DNA from: Methylocystis sp. ATCC 49242
GTDB lineage: Bacteria; Pseudomonadota; Alphaproteobacteria; Rhizobiales; Beijerinckiaceae
Assembly (NCBI RefSeq): GCF_000188155.2
Contig: NZ_KE124774.1
Location: forward strand, 2,858,356 to 2,922,355
Direction: 5' to 3'
Length of the DNA: 64,000 nt
In this document: positions 45,576 through 54,796 of the stretch, piece by piece
Position numbering within the stretch: position 1 is the stretch's first letter
Layout of the letters: every line of letters begins with the position of its first letter
Notes under the pieces: model-generated
What the model saw: only the letters and a program-made list of their open reading frames with translations
Told to the model about the DNA's origin: nothing
Database searches by the model: none
Translations under genes and position numbers: made by a program

Positions 45576-45645
45576 GCGGGAGTTCCGCACGCCCCTCGTG
45601 TTTCTCGTAAACACGAGGGGCGACTCACTTGCTCGTAGGGAGCAA
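45576..45645. repeat. Cluster of three hairpins in the island leader
   Basis: TGCGG/CCGCA (45576-45590 region), a perfect 14-bp stem CGCCCCTCGTGTTT/AAACACGAGGGGCG around CTCGT (45590-45622), and TTGCTC/GAGCAA around GTAGG (45629-45645) lie in a row before the cargo gene. They precede the gene start by ~50 bp. They could form a structured leader RNA, a terminator/antiterminator, or a recombination site folded as single strand; no choice is possible from sequence alone. Confidence 0.6.
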
Positions 45646-45693
45646 AGCTAATAGCCTATTCCTTAATGGATTATAAGAACTTAAGGGATCGAT

Positions 45694-45829
45694 GTGACCT
45701 ATTCTTTTTTATGCACCACTATGATTGGACTAACGTTGATAGCTTCATCTGCTCTTTGCTTCGCCGTGTACAAGTGGATCAATTACCGCCGGGCGCTCAC
45801 GGAAGCCCAAATTGCTTTGCGCGACCTAG
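45694..45829 (+). pseudogene. SNIPE-like gene fragment 1: membrane anchor
   Basis: About 45 codons encode VTYSFLCTTMIGLTLIASSA, one membrane helix, then KWINYRRALTEAQIALRDL, the start of a coiled coil. The fragment ends at the CTAG target site of the first IS. With the basic residues after the helix, the bulk of the protein is expected in the cytoplasm. Confidence 0.75.
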
Positions 45830-46692
45830 AGGGTGTTATGCACCTTGGATCATGAAATCTGCTGCGCGCTTGAGCATGAGACATGCGAAGGCGACGACGT
45901 GGAGTCCTGCGAGGGTCTGAGCATAGCGCTCGTAGTCTTTGACGAGCCGCCTGCATCGCGTCGCCCAGGCGAATGAACGCTCGACCACCCAGCGCTTGGG
46001 CAGCAACACGAAGCCCTTCTTCGCTTCGGCAAGTTTGACGACGCACAGTTCGGCGCCTTGCGCCTTCGCCGCCTCGGACGCCTTTTCGCCGGTGTAGCCC
46101 TGATCGACATAAACGAGTTCGACGCTTTCGCCTGTCACATCCTGCACGGCTGCGATGAGCTTGCCGACCTCGGCGCGGTCATCGACATTCGCCGGCGTGA
46201 CATGCAACGCCAGCAAATGGCCCAATGTGTCGACTGCCATGTGCAGCTTCGAGCCGCGCTTTCGCTTCGCGCCGTCATAGCCCGCTCGTGGGCCGCTCTC
46301 AGGGGTCGAGCGCAAGGTGCGGCTGTCGATGATCGCCGCCGTCGGCTCCGCCGCCCGCCCGGAAGCGACGCGCAACTGGGCGCGCAGATCCTGCGCAAGC
46401 GCCTCGAACACGCCCGCCGACAGCCAGCGCTGCGATTGCTGATACACGGCGAACCATGGCGGCAGATCGTTGGGCATGGCGCGCCAGGCGATGCCGTAGC
46501 GCAGCACGTAACGCAGGCCGTTGAACAGCTCGCGCAGCGAATGTTGACGCTGCGGCGCGCCTTCGTCCATGAGCGTCAGATAAGGCGCAACCAGCGACCA
46601 TTCTTCGTCGCTGACGTCAGACGGATAAGGTTTGCGAATCGGAGACATCCGATTCTACTAAGACAATCAATCACCAAAGTACATAACACCCT
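45830..46692 (-). mobile_element. IS5-family insertion sequence, 863 bp
   Basis: Terminal inverted repeats AGGGTGTTATGCACCTTGG and AGGGTGTTATGTACTTTGG (2 mismatches in 19) bound the element, which is flanked by CTAG on both sides (45826-45829 and 46693-46696), a 4-bp target duplication. One intact transposase gene fills it. The element is complete and recent-looking. Confidence 0.9.
45836..46648 (-). CDS. IS5-family transposase (intact)
   Basis: This 270-residue DDE transposase has the N-terminal YPSDVSDEEWSLVAPYL, first Asp in AAIIDSRTLRST, second Asp in VYVDQGYTGEKA and the Glu in RWVVERSFAWATRCRRLVKDYE. The DUF4096-like N-terminal module and the DDE order are typical of the IS5 family. 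It is uninterrupted and could be active. ATG 46648 lies just inside the right end. Confidence 0.93.
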   Translation of the reverse strand: MSPIRKPYPSDVSDEEWSLVAPYLTLMDEGAPQRQHSLRELFNGLRYVLRYGIAWRAMPNDLPPWFAVYQQSQRWLSAGVFEALAQDLRAQLRVASGRAAEPTAAIIDSRTLRSTPESGPRAGYDGAKRKRGSKLHMAVDTLGHLLALHVTPANVDDRAEVGKLIAAVQDVTGESVELVYVDQGYTGEKASEAAKAQGAELCVVKLAEAKKGFVLLPKRWVVERSFAWATRCRRLVKDYERYAQTLAGLHVVAFACLMLKRAADFMIQGA

Positions 46693-46696
46693 CTAG

Positions 46697-47372
46697 AGTT
46701 GCACTTCTCGCCGATAACCAATCTCGACGAAGAAAGAGGTCGCATTCAAACTGAAATTGAGCAGCTGGATCAAAAATTCGAGCAACTGAAATTTGCATAC
46801 CATACCCAATTCGAGAAAGCGAAGAGTTCCTGTATCCAAGAAATAGAAGCTATTAAGGCATCTTACAGAGAAAAGAAGGAAATTTATGACCATTTAGCTT
46901 CCGAAGTAGCTATTTTCGATGATCGTTTAGCTTTTGCCGAAATGGGAGTCTATGAGCCACATTTCGATTTCAGTGATAGTGAAGAATATAAACAGAATAT
47001 CTTGAGAATACGCGAAAATCAAAAGGAAATGATCTCACTGAAAACAGCAGTATTTTGTACTACAAGCTGGACTTTGGATGGTAGTCAGTCCAAAGGGCAG
47101 ACGATGACGAATCGTGCAATTAGGCTTACCCTGCGAGCATTCAACAATGAGTGTGAAGCGGCCATAGCTAACACTAGATGGAATAACGTCAACGCTATGG
47201 AAAAGCGAATTGTTAAAGCAAAAGAGCAGATAGACAACTTAAATAGCTCAAGTAAAATCTTCATATCTGATGATTTCTTGAAGCTTAAGTTGGAAGAGCT
47301 TTATCTTACCCACGAATATCGTGAAAAATTAAAGCATGAACGAGATGAACGTGCGGAGGCTGCCAGACTTCA
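46697..47372 (+). pseudogene. SNIPE-like gene fragment 2: coiled coil and DUF4041-like core
   Basis: About 225 codons between the two IS elements. The first half is a long coiled coil (EERGRIQTEIEQLDQKFEQL, EIEAIKASYREKKEIYDHL). It then has MGVYEPHFDFSDSEEYKQNI and WTLDGSQSKGQTM, TNRAIRLTLRAFNNECEAAI, followed by NTRWNNVNAMEKRIVKAKEQ, which match the DUF4041 pattern. AT-rich codon use differs sharply from the chromosome. The reading frame remains open to the second IS. Confidence 0.8.
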
Positions 47373-48307
47373 GAGTCCGTCCCAGAAGTTAGTCAACAAT
47401 TGCAGAGCTTTCGTAGCATGAGCCGAATCGACGCGAAACGCAGGAACACGAGCGCTGTGATATTGAGGTTTTCCCAATCCTTGGCCAGTCTTCTACAGCG
47501 GTTTAGCCAGGCGATTGATCTTTCGACGATCCAGCGCATGGGCAATTTCACGAAGCCCTTCGCCTGATCGGATCGTTTTATAATCTCGATTTTGAGACAC
47601 GGTAGGATTTTGCCCGTTGCGTCGGCGAAGATCGGTCCCTGATAGGCGCTGTCAGCCAACAGCTTTTCAAGAAAGGGAAACCGCCCATGCAACGTCGAAA
47701 GCAGCAAGACGCCGCCGTCTCGGTCCTGAATGTCGGCGCCGTGAACGACGGCGCCCATCAACAAACCTTGCGTATCGACGAGTACGTGGCGTTTCTTGCC
47801 TTTGATCTTTTTGCCGGCGTCATAGCCATGCGGATCAATGCGCGCCCCCCTTTTTCCGCGCTCTTCACGCTCTGACTATCGATGATCGCCGCGGTGGGGC
47901 TCGCCTCTCGTTCCGCTCGTTCGCGACACATGACGTAGAGCGCGTCGTGCATGCGATCCAGAACGCCGCACCAGGCCCAATCGCAAAAATAACGATACAC
48001 TGTGCTCTTCGGGGGAAAATCCTTGGGAATGTACCGCCATTGGCATCCCGTGCTCAGCACATACATGATGGCGTTGAACACCGCCCGCATGTCCACTTCA
48101 CGCTTGCGCCCGCCACGCTTGGCCGGAGGAATAAGCGGCGCCACATGCCCCCACTCCTCGTCCGTCACATCACTCGGATAACGTAACCTGTCGCGATTGT
48201 ATTTCGCCCGGTTTGCCTTCGTCCACATCGACGGCCTCCTACGAATCAGACCGCCTCCCATCCATCACAACAGATTCATTCGATTCAACATCTTTCAGGA
48301 CGGACAC
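47373..48307 (-). mobile_element. Second IS5-family insertion sequence, 935 bp
   Basis: Ends GAGTCCGTCC and GTGTCCGTCC (inverted, 9 of 10 identical, extending imperfectly to 16 bp) bound the element. TCA flanks both sides (47370-47372 and 48308-48310), the 3-bp TNA duplication typical of the IS1031-like IS5 groups. It differs from the first IS in ends, transposase and target, so there were two independent insertions. Confidence 0.88.
47393..48228 (-). CDS. IS5-family transposase in two frames (programmed -1 frameshift)
   Basis: The first frame starts at 48228 (MWTKANRAKYNRDRLRYPSD) and contains AAIIDSQSVKSAEKGG with the first Asp. The second frame, ending at 47393, carries LADSAYQG and RWIVERSIAWLNRCRRLAKDWE. 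They join by a -1 shift at the slippery run of five A and six G (C6T5 at 47845-47855 on the plus strand), which restores GG-RIDPHGYDAGKK in the correct place. Such shifts are normal in this IS group, so this is probably not a decayed gene. Confidence 0.85.
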
Positions 48308-48310
48308 TCA

Positions 48311-48935
48311 GCGGGAGGAGCAGCGTTTGCTGCGCGACATGGAGGAGGCCGAACGTCAAGAAGAACATTACACGAAGCTTCTAGAAAAGGCAAAATTAGA
48401 AGCAGCCAATATAACTGGAGAACGGATAAGTGCGTATGACGAACAGATAAAATTGCTTGAGAAACAGTTGGAAGAAGCGCACGCGAAGGCGGAGCGCGCC
48501 AAAGCTATGGCAGAGAAAACTCGATCTGGTTACGTTTACATTATCTCTAACATCGGTTCTTTCGGAGAAGGCGTAGTAAAAATCGGTTTAACTCGACGAC
48601 TCGATCCCTTAGATCGAGTTCGAGAGTTGGGTGACGCAAGTGTCCCATTCATTTTCGACACACACGCCATCATTTACAGTGACGATGCGCCACTTCTCGA
48701 AAGGATGCTTCATGCAGAGTTTGAACAAACACGAATAAACACCCAAAATTATAGGAAGGAATTTTTCCGAGCCTCTCTCGACGAGGTTGAAGTCGCCGTA
48801 AAGCGGCTAGCGCCCGACGCTCCATTTTTCAAAGACATTGAGGCTCAGGAATACCGTGAAACACTTTACAAGCGTCAACTACTCTTGGAACAAAATGACC
48901 TAGGAAATAACTCAGCGTTTCCTGATCAGATTTAG
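48311..48935 (+). pseudogene. SNIPE-like gene fragment 3: GIY-YIG nuclease domain
   Basis: About 208 codons: a heptad-rich helix (REEQRLLRDMEEAERQEEHY, EQIKLLEKQLEEAHAKAERA) then the Mug113/T5orf172 GIY-YIG domain with GYVYIISN, KIGLTRRLDPLDRV (catalytic Arg), RELGDASVPFIFDTHAII, and LLERMLHAEFEQTRINTQNY (catalytic Glu) before RKEFF. All key residues are present. A short in-frame start at 48339 lacks a good ribosome site, so expression of a soluble remnant is doubtful. Confidence 0.85.
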
Positions 48936-48968
48936 TAATTACCAAGCGGCACACCTGAAGGGTTTACC

Positions 48969-49011
48969 GCTTGTAAAAACCGTTACGGACTTCCGTAGCG
49001 ATAGGTGATGT
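48969..49011. repeat. Right 43-bp direct repeat (att-like)
   Basis: This is the chromosomal-side copy. It includes the stop codon (48983-48985) and last eight codons of the TIGR02301 gene, so that gene stays intact. The dyad TACGGA-CT-TCCGTA lies at 48984-48997. Confidence 0.88.
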
Positions 49012-49549
49012 CGAGCGACAGCCGCGACGCCTCGTCCAGATAGCGGGAAATCGCGGTTTTCGCATTGGGCGTGCAGACCCGATAGGCGAGTTCGTAGCCG
49101 CGAAAACCGCGGTTGAAGGAGGCGATGAATTTGTCCCGGCGCGGGCCGTTCGGCGCCTCGGCGTCGAGGAGGGCGGACATTTTGCCGCGCCAGTCGTCGC
49201 CGTCGCCCGCGCCGCAAAGGTCGCGCAGAAAGGACAGCGCCCCGAGCACTTCGGTGAGCCGCGTCATCTGCGCCTCATAGGGCGGGGGCGGCGCCTCGGC
49301 GCCCGTCGCGGGTTTGGCGGGCTCGGCGGCCTTGTCGCTTTTGCGGGCCTCGCGCTTCTTCGTCCGGGGCTCGGCGCGCTTCTTCTCCTTCTCCGCCGCG
49401 CGGGGAATGTCGCGCGAGGGCCGCGGCGCGGCGCGGCGGGAGGGGCCGTCCGCGCCAAAGAGATCGAGGATCCCCTGCGCGGAAGCCTCCGAGGCGAAGA
49501 GAAGCGCCGTCGCGACGGCGAGGGCGGCGGCCCCTTTGCGCCCGATCAT
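48983..49549 (-). CDS. TIGR02301 family exported protein
   Basis: This 188-residue protein has a signal peptide ([24 protein letters not shown]), a Lys/Arg/Pro-rich linker (30-90) and a C-terminal domain of the TIGR02301 family: [38 protein letters not shown] and [20 protein letters not shown], ending [12 protein letters not shown]. Function is unknown, but the family is widespread in alphaproteobacteria. Its start overlaps the pdxH stop (ATGA). Its 3' end is the integration target of the island and is duplicated at 45479-45521. Confidence 0.9.
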   Translation of the reverse strand: MIGRKGAAALAVATALLFASEASAQGILDLFGADGPSRRAAPRPSRDIPRAAEKEKKRAEPRTKKREARKSDKAAEPAKPATGAEAPPPPYEAQMTRLTEVLGALSFLRDLCGAGDGDDWRGKMSALLDAEAPNGPRRDKFIASFNRGFRGYELAYRVCTPNAKTAISRYLDEASRLSLDITYRYGSP

Positions 49550-50160
49550 GGATACAGCCGCTGCTTGCGCCAGTCCTCGCCCGGCGCGTCGCGGAAGAAA
49601 CGGACGCGGTCGTGCAGGCGAAAAGGCCGGTCCGACCAGAACTCCATGGCGACGGGCCGGATGCGGAAGCCGCGCCAGTAGGGCGGGCGCGGAATGTCGC
49701 CGATGGCGTATTTGGCGGCGTAGGTCGCGACCGACTTCTCCAGCGCGAAACGGCTTTCGAGCGGGCGCGACTGCTGGCTCGCCCAGGCGCCGATGCGGGA
49801 GTCGCGCGGGCGGCTGTTGTAATAGGCGTCCGCCTCCGCGTCGCTGACCTGTTCGACGGGGCCGCGCACGCGCACCTGCCGGCGCAGCGATTTCCAGTGG
49901 AAGAGCAGCGCCGCCTTCATGTTTCCGGCGAGCTGACGGCCCTTGGCGCTCTCGGCGTTGGTGTAGAAGACGAAACCTTCCGGCCCCCAGTCCTTCAGCA
50001 GCACCATGCGCAGGTCAGGCAGGCCGTCGGCGTCGACGGTGGCGATCGCCATGGCCTCGGGATCGTTGAGTTCTTTCTGTTTCGCCTCCTCGAACCACTG
50101 TCCGAACAAGGCGAAAGGCTCCACGGCCTCGACAAAGTCACCCGTCGTTAACGCATTCAC
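49546..50160 (-). CDS. pdxH: Pyridoxamine 5'-phosphate oxidase
   Basis: PdxH is an FMN enzyme that oxidises pyridoxine/pyridoxamine phosphate to PLP. The 204-residue protein has [77 protein letters not shown] and the C-terminal [11 protein letters not shown]...[11 protein letters not shown] 50160 is the start, with GAGAGGA about 7 nt upstream. It is coupled to the TIGR02301 gene. Confidence 0.96.
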   Translation of the reverse strand: MNALTTGDFVEAVEPFALFGQWFEEAKQKELNDPEAMAIATVDADGLPDLRMVLLKDWGPEGFVFYTNAESAKGRQLAGNMKAALLFHWKSLRRQVRVRGPVEQVSDAEADAYYNSRPRDSRIGAWASQQSRPLESRFALEKSVATYAAKYAIGDIPRPPYWRGFRIRPVAMEFWSDRPFRLHDRVRFFRDAPGEDWRKQRLYP

Positions 50161-50216
50161 GCGAAAATCCTCTCTCGACCGCAGCCCCGGGCGCGGCGCG
50201 TTTTGAAGGTGGCGCT

Positions 50217-50708
50217 TTGCAGTTCTTGCGTATCAGACATAACGCCGGCGGCGTGTTTCCTCAATTCCCGCCGGCCGCGCGGATTGCTGCGGCGCTCATG
50301 GCCGCAGGCGCCCTTTCCGGCTGCTCCATCGCCATCCCCATGTCCTCCTCCTCCGCCATGTGGAGCGGCGGCGCGGAGGACGTAACCGGCTCGATCCCGA
50401 AGCCCGGCGGGCTGAAACTCTCGCGCGCGCTCGACCCGGAGGACCTTCGCCGCGCCGCGGCGGCGATGAGCACGGCGCTCGACCCGCAGGGCAGCGGCGC
50501 GAGCGTCAACTGGGACAATCCGCAAACGGGCGCCAGAGGCTCCTTCACCCCCGTCGGCCAAGCCTATCCGCTCGACGGCAAGATTTGCCGCGCCTTCCTC
50601 GCCGACGTGACGGCCGACGAAAGCCATGAGAAACTGCAAGGCGCGGCCTGCCGCGAGAAAACCGCCGATTGGGCGCTGACCGAGGTGAAGCCCTTCAGGA
50701 AGAGTTGA
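50217..50708 (+). CDS. RT0821/Lpp0805-like surface lipoprotein
   Basis: This ~163-residue protein has a lipobox ([10 protein letters not shown]) and a mature domain with [33 protein letters not shown] and [20 protein letters not shown], the RT0821/Lpp0805 surface-antigen pattern. It is probably an outer-membrane or periplasmic lipoprotein. The start is TTG 50217 with GAAGG 7 nt upstream. The next small gene follows after 2 bp, likely in one operon. It is divergent from pdxH. Confidence 0.75.
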   Translation: MQFLRIRHNAGGVFPQFPPAARIAAALMAAGALSGCSIAIPMSSSSAMWSGGAEDVTGSIPKPGGLKLSRALDPEDLRRAAAAMSTALDPQGSGASVNWDNPQTGARGSFTPVGQAYPLDGKICRAFLADVTADESHEKLQGAACREKTADWALTEVKPFRKS

Positions 50709-50710
50709 CC

Positions 50711-50989
50711 ATGGACCAGCCCTTCGGCCGCCGGAAGATGATCGCCGCCCTGATCCTGGCCATTGTGGCGATGCCGGTCTTTTTCCTCTCCGTCCGCGCC
50801 TTTTCCGCCTGGCGGGCGGGTTACTCCTGGGCCGAGATGGACTGGGACGGCAAGGGGCGCACAACCATCGTCGACTTCCTGAAGGCGGCCGAGATCGGCA
50901 AGCGGCCGATTCTGGTCAATGGCCAGCAATGCTTCGAATATTACCTCCATCGCGACCGGCTCGTGGTGAAGACCGTCTGCCCGCGGTAA
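50711..50989 (+). CDS. Small single-pass membrane protein
   Basis: This 92-residue protein has one membrane helix (MIAALILAIVAMPVFFLSV) and a short exposed domain with WAEMDWDGKGRTTIVDFLKA and the ending YYLHRDRLVVKTVCPR. AGGAAG lies just upstream of ATG 50711. I recognise no named family. It is downstream of the lipoprotein gene and likely co-transcribed; an envelope role is plausible. Confidence 0.7.
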   Translation: MDQPFGRRKMIAALILAIVAMPVFFLSVRAFSAWRAGYSWAEMDWDGKGRTTIVDFLKAAEIGKRPILVNGQQCFEYYLHRDRLVVKTVCPR

Positions 50990-51067
50990 ACCCTTCGGCG
51001 TCGGGTTTCGGAACAGGATCAACTCCCCGCGCGTTGAATTTGCAAGAGCGCAAACGCGAGGGTTCAG

Positions 51068-51364
51068 ATGAAGATACAGGCGTCAAACCTCGGCAAGGCC
51101 GAAATCGAGCAGGCCCTGATTTCGCCGACCGCCGTCTTCGACCTCCCGTCCGAAGTGGTGGAGGCGACGACCCTCACCCAAGTCCAGAAAATCGAAATAC
51201 TGAAGCGCTGGGAGCTCGACGCCCGCGCCCTGAGCCGCGCGACGGAGGAGAACATGCCCGGCGGCGAGCCCCCGCTGCTCGACGAGGTCAACGCCGCGCT
51301 CGCGGTCGTCGATCCGGAAGGCAAGTCGCTGGAAGAATTCGATAAAGCCCCCACGAAACTTTGA
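51068..51364 (+). CDS. Small hypothetical protein
   Basis: This 98-residue cytoplasmic protein (MKIQASNLGKAEIEQAL...) has a compact alpha-helical pattern with LTQVQKIEILKRWELDARAL, resembling small proteobacterial proteins of unknown role placed before DnaJ-type genes. No cysteine or signal is present. GAGGG lies 7 nt upstream of the ATG. Confidence 0.7.
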   Translation: MKIQASNLGKAEIEQALISPTAVFDLPSEVVEATTLTQVQKIEILKRWELDARALSRATEENMPGGEPPLLDEVNAALAVVDPEGKSLEEFDKAPTKL

Positions 51365-51482
51365 CGGGGCCTGCTCTTCGATCTGAACGCTTGCGTCAGC
51401 CCCGCGCTTCTCCCAAATATTAGATGAGACATTTGCGCCTGCGCCGCTTCGGGCGGGCGCCATCATGGGCTACTGGACAGAC

Positions 51483-52442
51483 ATGCGCGATCCTTATGAC
51501 GTTCTAGGCGTATCCAAATCGGCGAGTCCCGCCGACATCAAAAAGGCCTATCGCCAGCTCGCTAAAAAGTATCACCCCGACCGAAACAAGGACGACGTCA
51601 AGGCGAAGGAGCGCTTCGCGGAGATCAATTCGGCCTATGAGATCGTCGGCGACGAGAAGAAGAAGGCCCAGTTCGACCGCGGCGAAATCGGCGCGGACGG
51701 CAAGCCGCGCGGCTTCGAGGGCTTCGGCGCGGGCGCCGGGCCGGGCGGATTCTCGCGCGGCTGGCGCGGCGGCGCAGGCTCCGGCGGCGAGCAGCATTTC
51801 GAATTCAATTTCGGCGGCGGCGGACCGGGTGCCGGCGGCGGCGGTTTCGATCCCGCCGACCTCTTCGCCGATCTCTTCGGCGGGCGCGGCCGGCGCGCGG
51901 CGCCGACACGCGGCGAGGACGTCGTGGCGACAGCCACCGTGCCGCTGGAGACCGTCGCCCATGGCGGCGCGGCGCGGGTCATCCTGCCGAGCGGCCGCAC
52001 GCTGGAGGTGAAAATTCCCGCCGGCGTCGACGACGGCCAGCAGATCCGCCTGCGCGGCCAGGGCCAGCCCGGCGCGCGCGGCGGAGAGCCGGGCGACGCG
52101 CTTGTGACGGTGAAGGTCGCCGCGCACCCCTCCTTCAAGGTCGATGGCCGCGACCTGCGGCTGGAGCTGCCCGTCACTGTCTACGAGGCGGCGCTCGGCG
52201 CGCGGGTGCAGACGCCCACGCTTGACGGCAAGGTGGAGCTCGCCGTGCCCCCGGGCTCCAACGGCGGGCGCGTGCTCCGTCTGCGGGGCAAGGGCCTGCC
52301 GGCCTCGGAGGGCAAGATTGCGGGCGACCTCTATGTGTCGCTGAAGATCATGCTGCCCGAAACAACGGGCGCCGATTTCGAGGCGAAGATGCGGGAGCTG
52401 CGGGACGTCCATCCCTACGATCCGCGCCGGAAGATGGGCTGA
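51483..52442 (+). CDS. DnaJ-type co-chaperone (CbpA-like)
   Basis: This ~319-residue J protein has an N-terminal J domain ([25 protein letters not shown]) with the HPD motif (KKYHPDRNK), a Gly-rich linker (75-135) and the C-terminal DnaJ beta domains ([60 protein letters not shown]). There is no zinc-finger domain, so it is CbpA-like, not DnaJ. It stimulates DnaK ATPase. ATG 51483 is used because family proteins begin at M-R/K-DPY; an ATG at 51465 is an alternative. Confidence 0.9.
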   Translation: MRDPYDVLGVSKSASPADIKKAYRQLAKKYHPDRNKDDVKAKERFAEINSAYEIVGDEKKKAQFDRGEIGADGKPRGFEGFGAGAGPGGFSRGWRGGAGSGGEQHFEFNFGGGGPGAGGGGFDPADLFADLFGGRGRRAAPTRGEDVVATATVPLETVAHGGAARVILPSGRTLEVKIPAGVDDGQQIRLRGQGQPGARGGEPGDALVTVKVAAHPSFKVDGRDLRLELPVTVYEAALGARVQTPTLDGKVELAVPPGSNGGRVLRLRGKGLPASEGKIAGDLYVSLKIMLPETTGADFEAKMRELRDVHPYDPRRKMG

Positions 52443-52532
52443 GCCGGCGACGCTGTCGGCTGTCCGAGCTTGACCCGCGGCCCATTCCGCGCGACCTAGT
52501 GCGAAATTCGCAATGGAGCCGTGACGAGAGCC

Positions 52533-53843
<1,311 letters not shown>

Positions 53844-53887
53844 TTTTCGTCCCTCCTCCGTGAAGGAGGCGGTGGGCGAGCGGCTGA

Positions 53888-54733
53888 TCAGCTTCGCAAG
53901 AGAGCCGCCGCCGCGCGCAAATCACGCCACGCGGCGGGCTTGAGGCCCGCGCTTTTCAGCATCGCGTCGAGGCTCGAAAAAACAAATGCGCGCGCGGCGT
54001 GATCGCCGCAGCGGACATCGAAACATTTGCCGCGCAGCTTCGCGAGCGGCTCGCCCGTCTCCAGCATGATCCGCGCCGGTGCCTCGCCGAAGAGCAGCAG
54101 AACCTCGGGCCGCGCGAGCTCCACATGACGGCGCGCGAAAGGCGCGAAGACCGCCATTTCCTGCGGCGTCAGCGCCTTGTCCCCAGGCGGCCGCCAGGGC
54201 GAGACATAGGCGAGACGCGCGCTCCCGCGATCAAGGCCGATCGCCGCGAGCATATTGTCCAGAAGCTTCGCGCGCTCGCCGCTGAACGCCGCTCCGCCGG
54301 ATTCCTCCGTCGCGCCCGGCGCGGCGTCGAAGGCCATCAGCCGCGCGCCCGGCGCCCCCGCGCCGAACAGGAAATGCCGCGCCATGTCGCGAAACGGCGC
54401 ATGGGGAAAATCCGCGAGGCGGGCGGCGAGATCATCGAGATCGCGCGCGGCCGCCGCCGTCGCCTCGGCGGCGCGGGCGGCTTCATCGGGAGGGGCGATC
54501 AGCGTCTCGGGACGGGCGCGCCGCGGCGCGGGCGTCAACGGCGCCCGTGGCTCGCCGCGTTCGACGGCCCGGGAGGGCGGCGGCGGCTCGGAAACCGCTG
54601 TCGGCGCCCGCGCACTGTCGGCGTAGCGGTCGTGCGGCGAGTCGTCGAGCGCGAAATCGGCGCCGCTCTCGACATACCAGTCGAGCAGCGCGAGGAGCGC
54701 TTCACGCGTTTCGGGCGGATGAGCGAGGGACAT
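53888..54733 (-). CDS. Uracil-DNA-glycosylase-superfamily protein (degenerate)
   Basis: This 281-residue protein has the UDG-fold core (about 115-280). AFDAAPGATEESGGAAFSGE corresponds to motif A (GEAPGxxE), LAYVSPWRPPGDKALTPQE follows, then EVLLLFGEAPARIML and KPAAWRDLRAAAALL. The usual HPS/HPA motif with the catalytic His is replaced by FSSLDAML, and no iron-sulfur cysteines are seen. It may be inactive or act on another substrate. The N-terminal 110 residues are Pro/Ala-rich. Expected to be cytoplasmic. The start ATG 54733 has GAGC upstream only, so it is not certain. Confidence 0.7.
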   Translation of the reverse strand: MSLAHPPETREALLALLDWYVESGADFALDDSPHDRYADSARAPTAVSEPPPPSRAVERGEPRAPLTPAPRRARPETLIAPPDEAARAAEATAAAARDLDDLAARLADFPHAPFRDMARHFLFGAGAPGARLMAFDAAPGATEESGGAAFSGERAKLLDNMLAAIGLDRGSARLAYVSPWRPPGDKALTPQEMAVFAPFARRHVELARPEVLLLFGEAPARIMLETGEPLAKLRGKCFDVRCGDHAARAFVFSSLDAMLKSAGLKPAAWRDLRAAAALLRS

Positions 54734-54743
54734 GCGCCAGCTT

Positions 54744-54773
54744 ACCCCACCCTTCCCTCGAGGGGGAGGGTCG
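54744..54773. repeat. C/G-rich palindromic repeat
   Basis: ACCCCACCCTTCCCTCGAGG with GGAGGGTCG forms an imperfect dyad just upstream of the UDG-like start. It resembles the block at 16041-16085 read on the other strand, suggesting one dispersed repeat family. Confidence 0.5.
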
Positions 54774-54796
54774 AACGCGTGCGCGACGACGATCCG

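Larger units (their letters stand above)
45694..48935 (+). pseudogene. SNIPE-like anti-phage nuclease gene (TM + DUF4041 + GIY-YIG), split by two IS
   Basis: Three fragments (45694-45829, 46697-47372, 48311-48935) join into one frame once each IS and one target duplicate are removed, giving about 478 codons. The junctions read LRDLE-LHFSPITN and AARLQ-REEQRLL with no frameshift or stop. The N-terminus has a membrane helix (MIGLTLIASSALCFAVYKW) and a coiled coil. The centre has the DUF4041-like stretch TTSWTLDGSQSKGQTMTNRA and LTLRAFNNECEAAIANTRWN. A heptad-rich linker leads to a GIY-YIG domain (GYVYIISN; KIGLTRRLDPLDRVRELGD; LLERMLHAEF; RKEFF). This order matches SNIPE, a membrane-bound nuclease reported to cut phage DNA at entry. 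GTG 45694 has AAGGGA 5 nt upstream; ATG 45721 is the alternative. Confidence 0.85.
45479..49011. mobile_element. Small integrated island carrying a SNIPE-like defence gene
   Basis: The segment is bounded by 43-bp direct repeats (45479-45521 and 48969-49011, one mismatch). It is clearly AT-rich against a GC-rich chromosome. After removing two IS elements with one copy of each target duplication, 1,642 bp remain between the repeats: a 172-bp hairpin-rich leader, one gene of 1,437 bp and 33 bp of tail. The right repeat covers the last codons and stop of the TIGR02301 gene, so the element inserted at the 3' end of a protein gene and duplicated it, as integrative elements do. No integrase, relaxase or transposase other than the IS genes is present, so it is a non-autonomous or decayed cassette. 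Confidence 0.8.

Noticed and set aside
45666-45920. 84-codon frame MDYKNLRDRCDLF at the left of the first IS
   Set aside because: It runs into the IS and is in a different frame from the defence gene; the frame from GTG 45694 joins correctly to the downstream fragments.
47393-48261. Two overlapping frames read as a broken transposase
   Set aside because: A slippery A5G6 run sits at the junction and a -1 shift restores the family sequence, so programmed frameshifting is more likely than decay.
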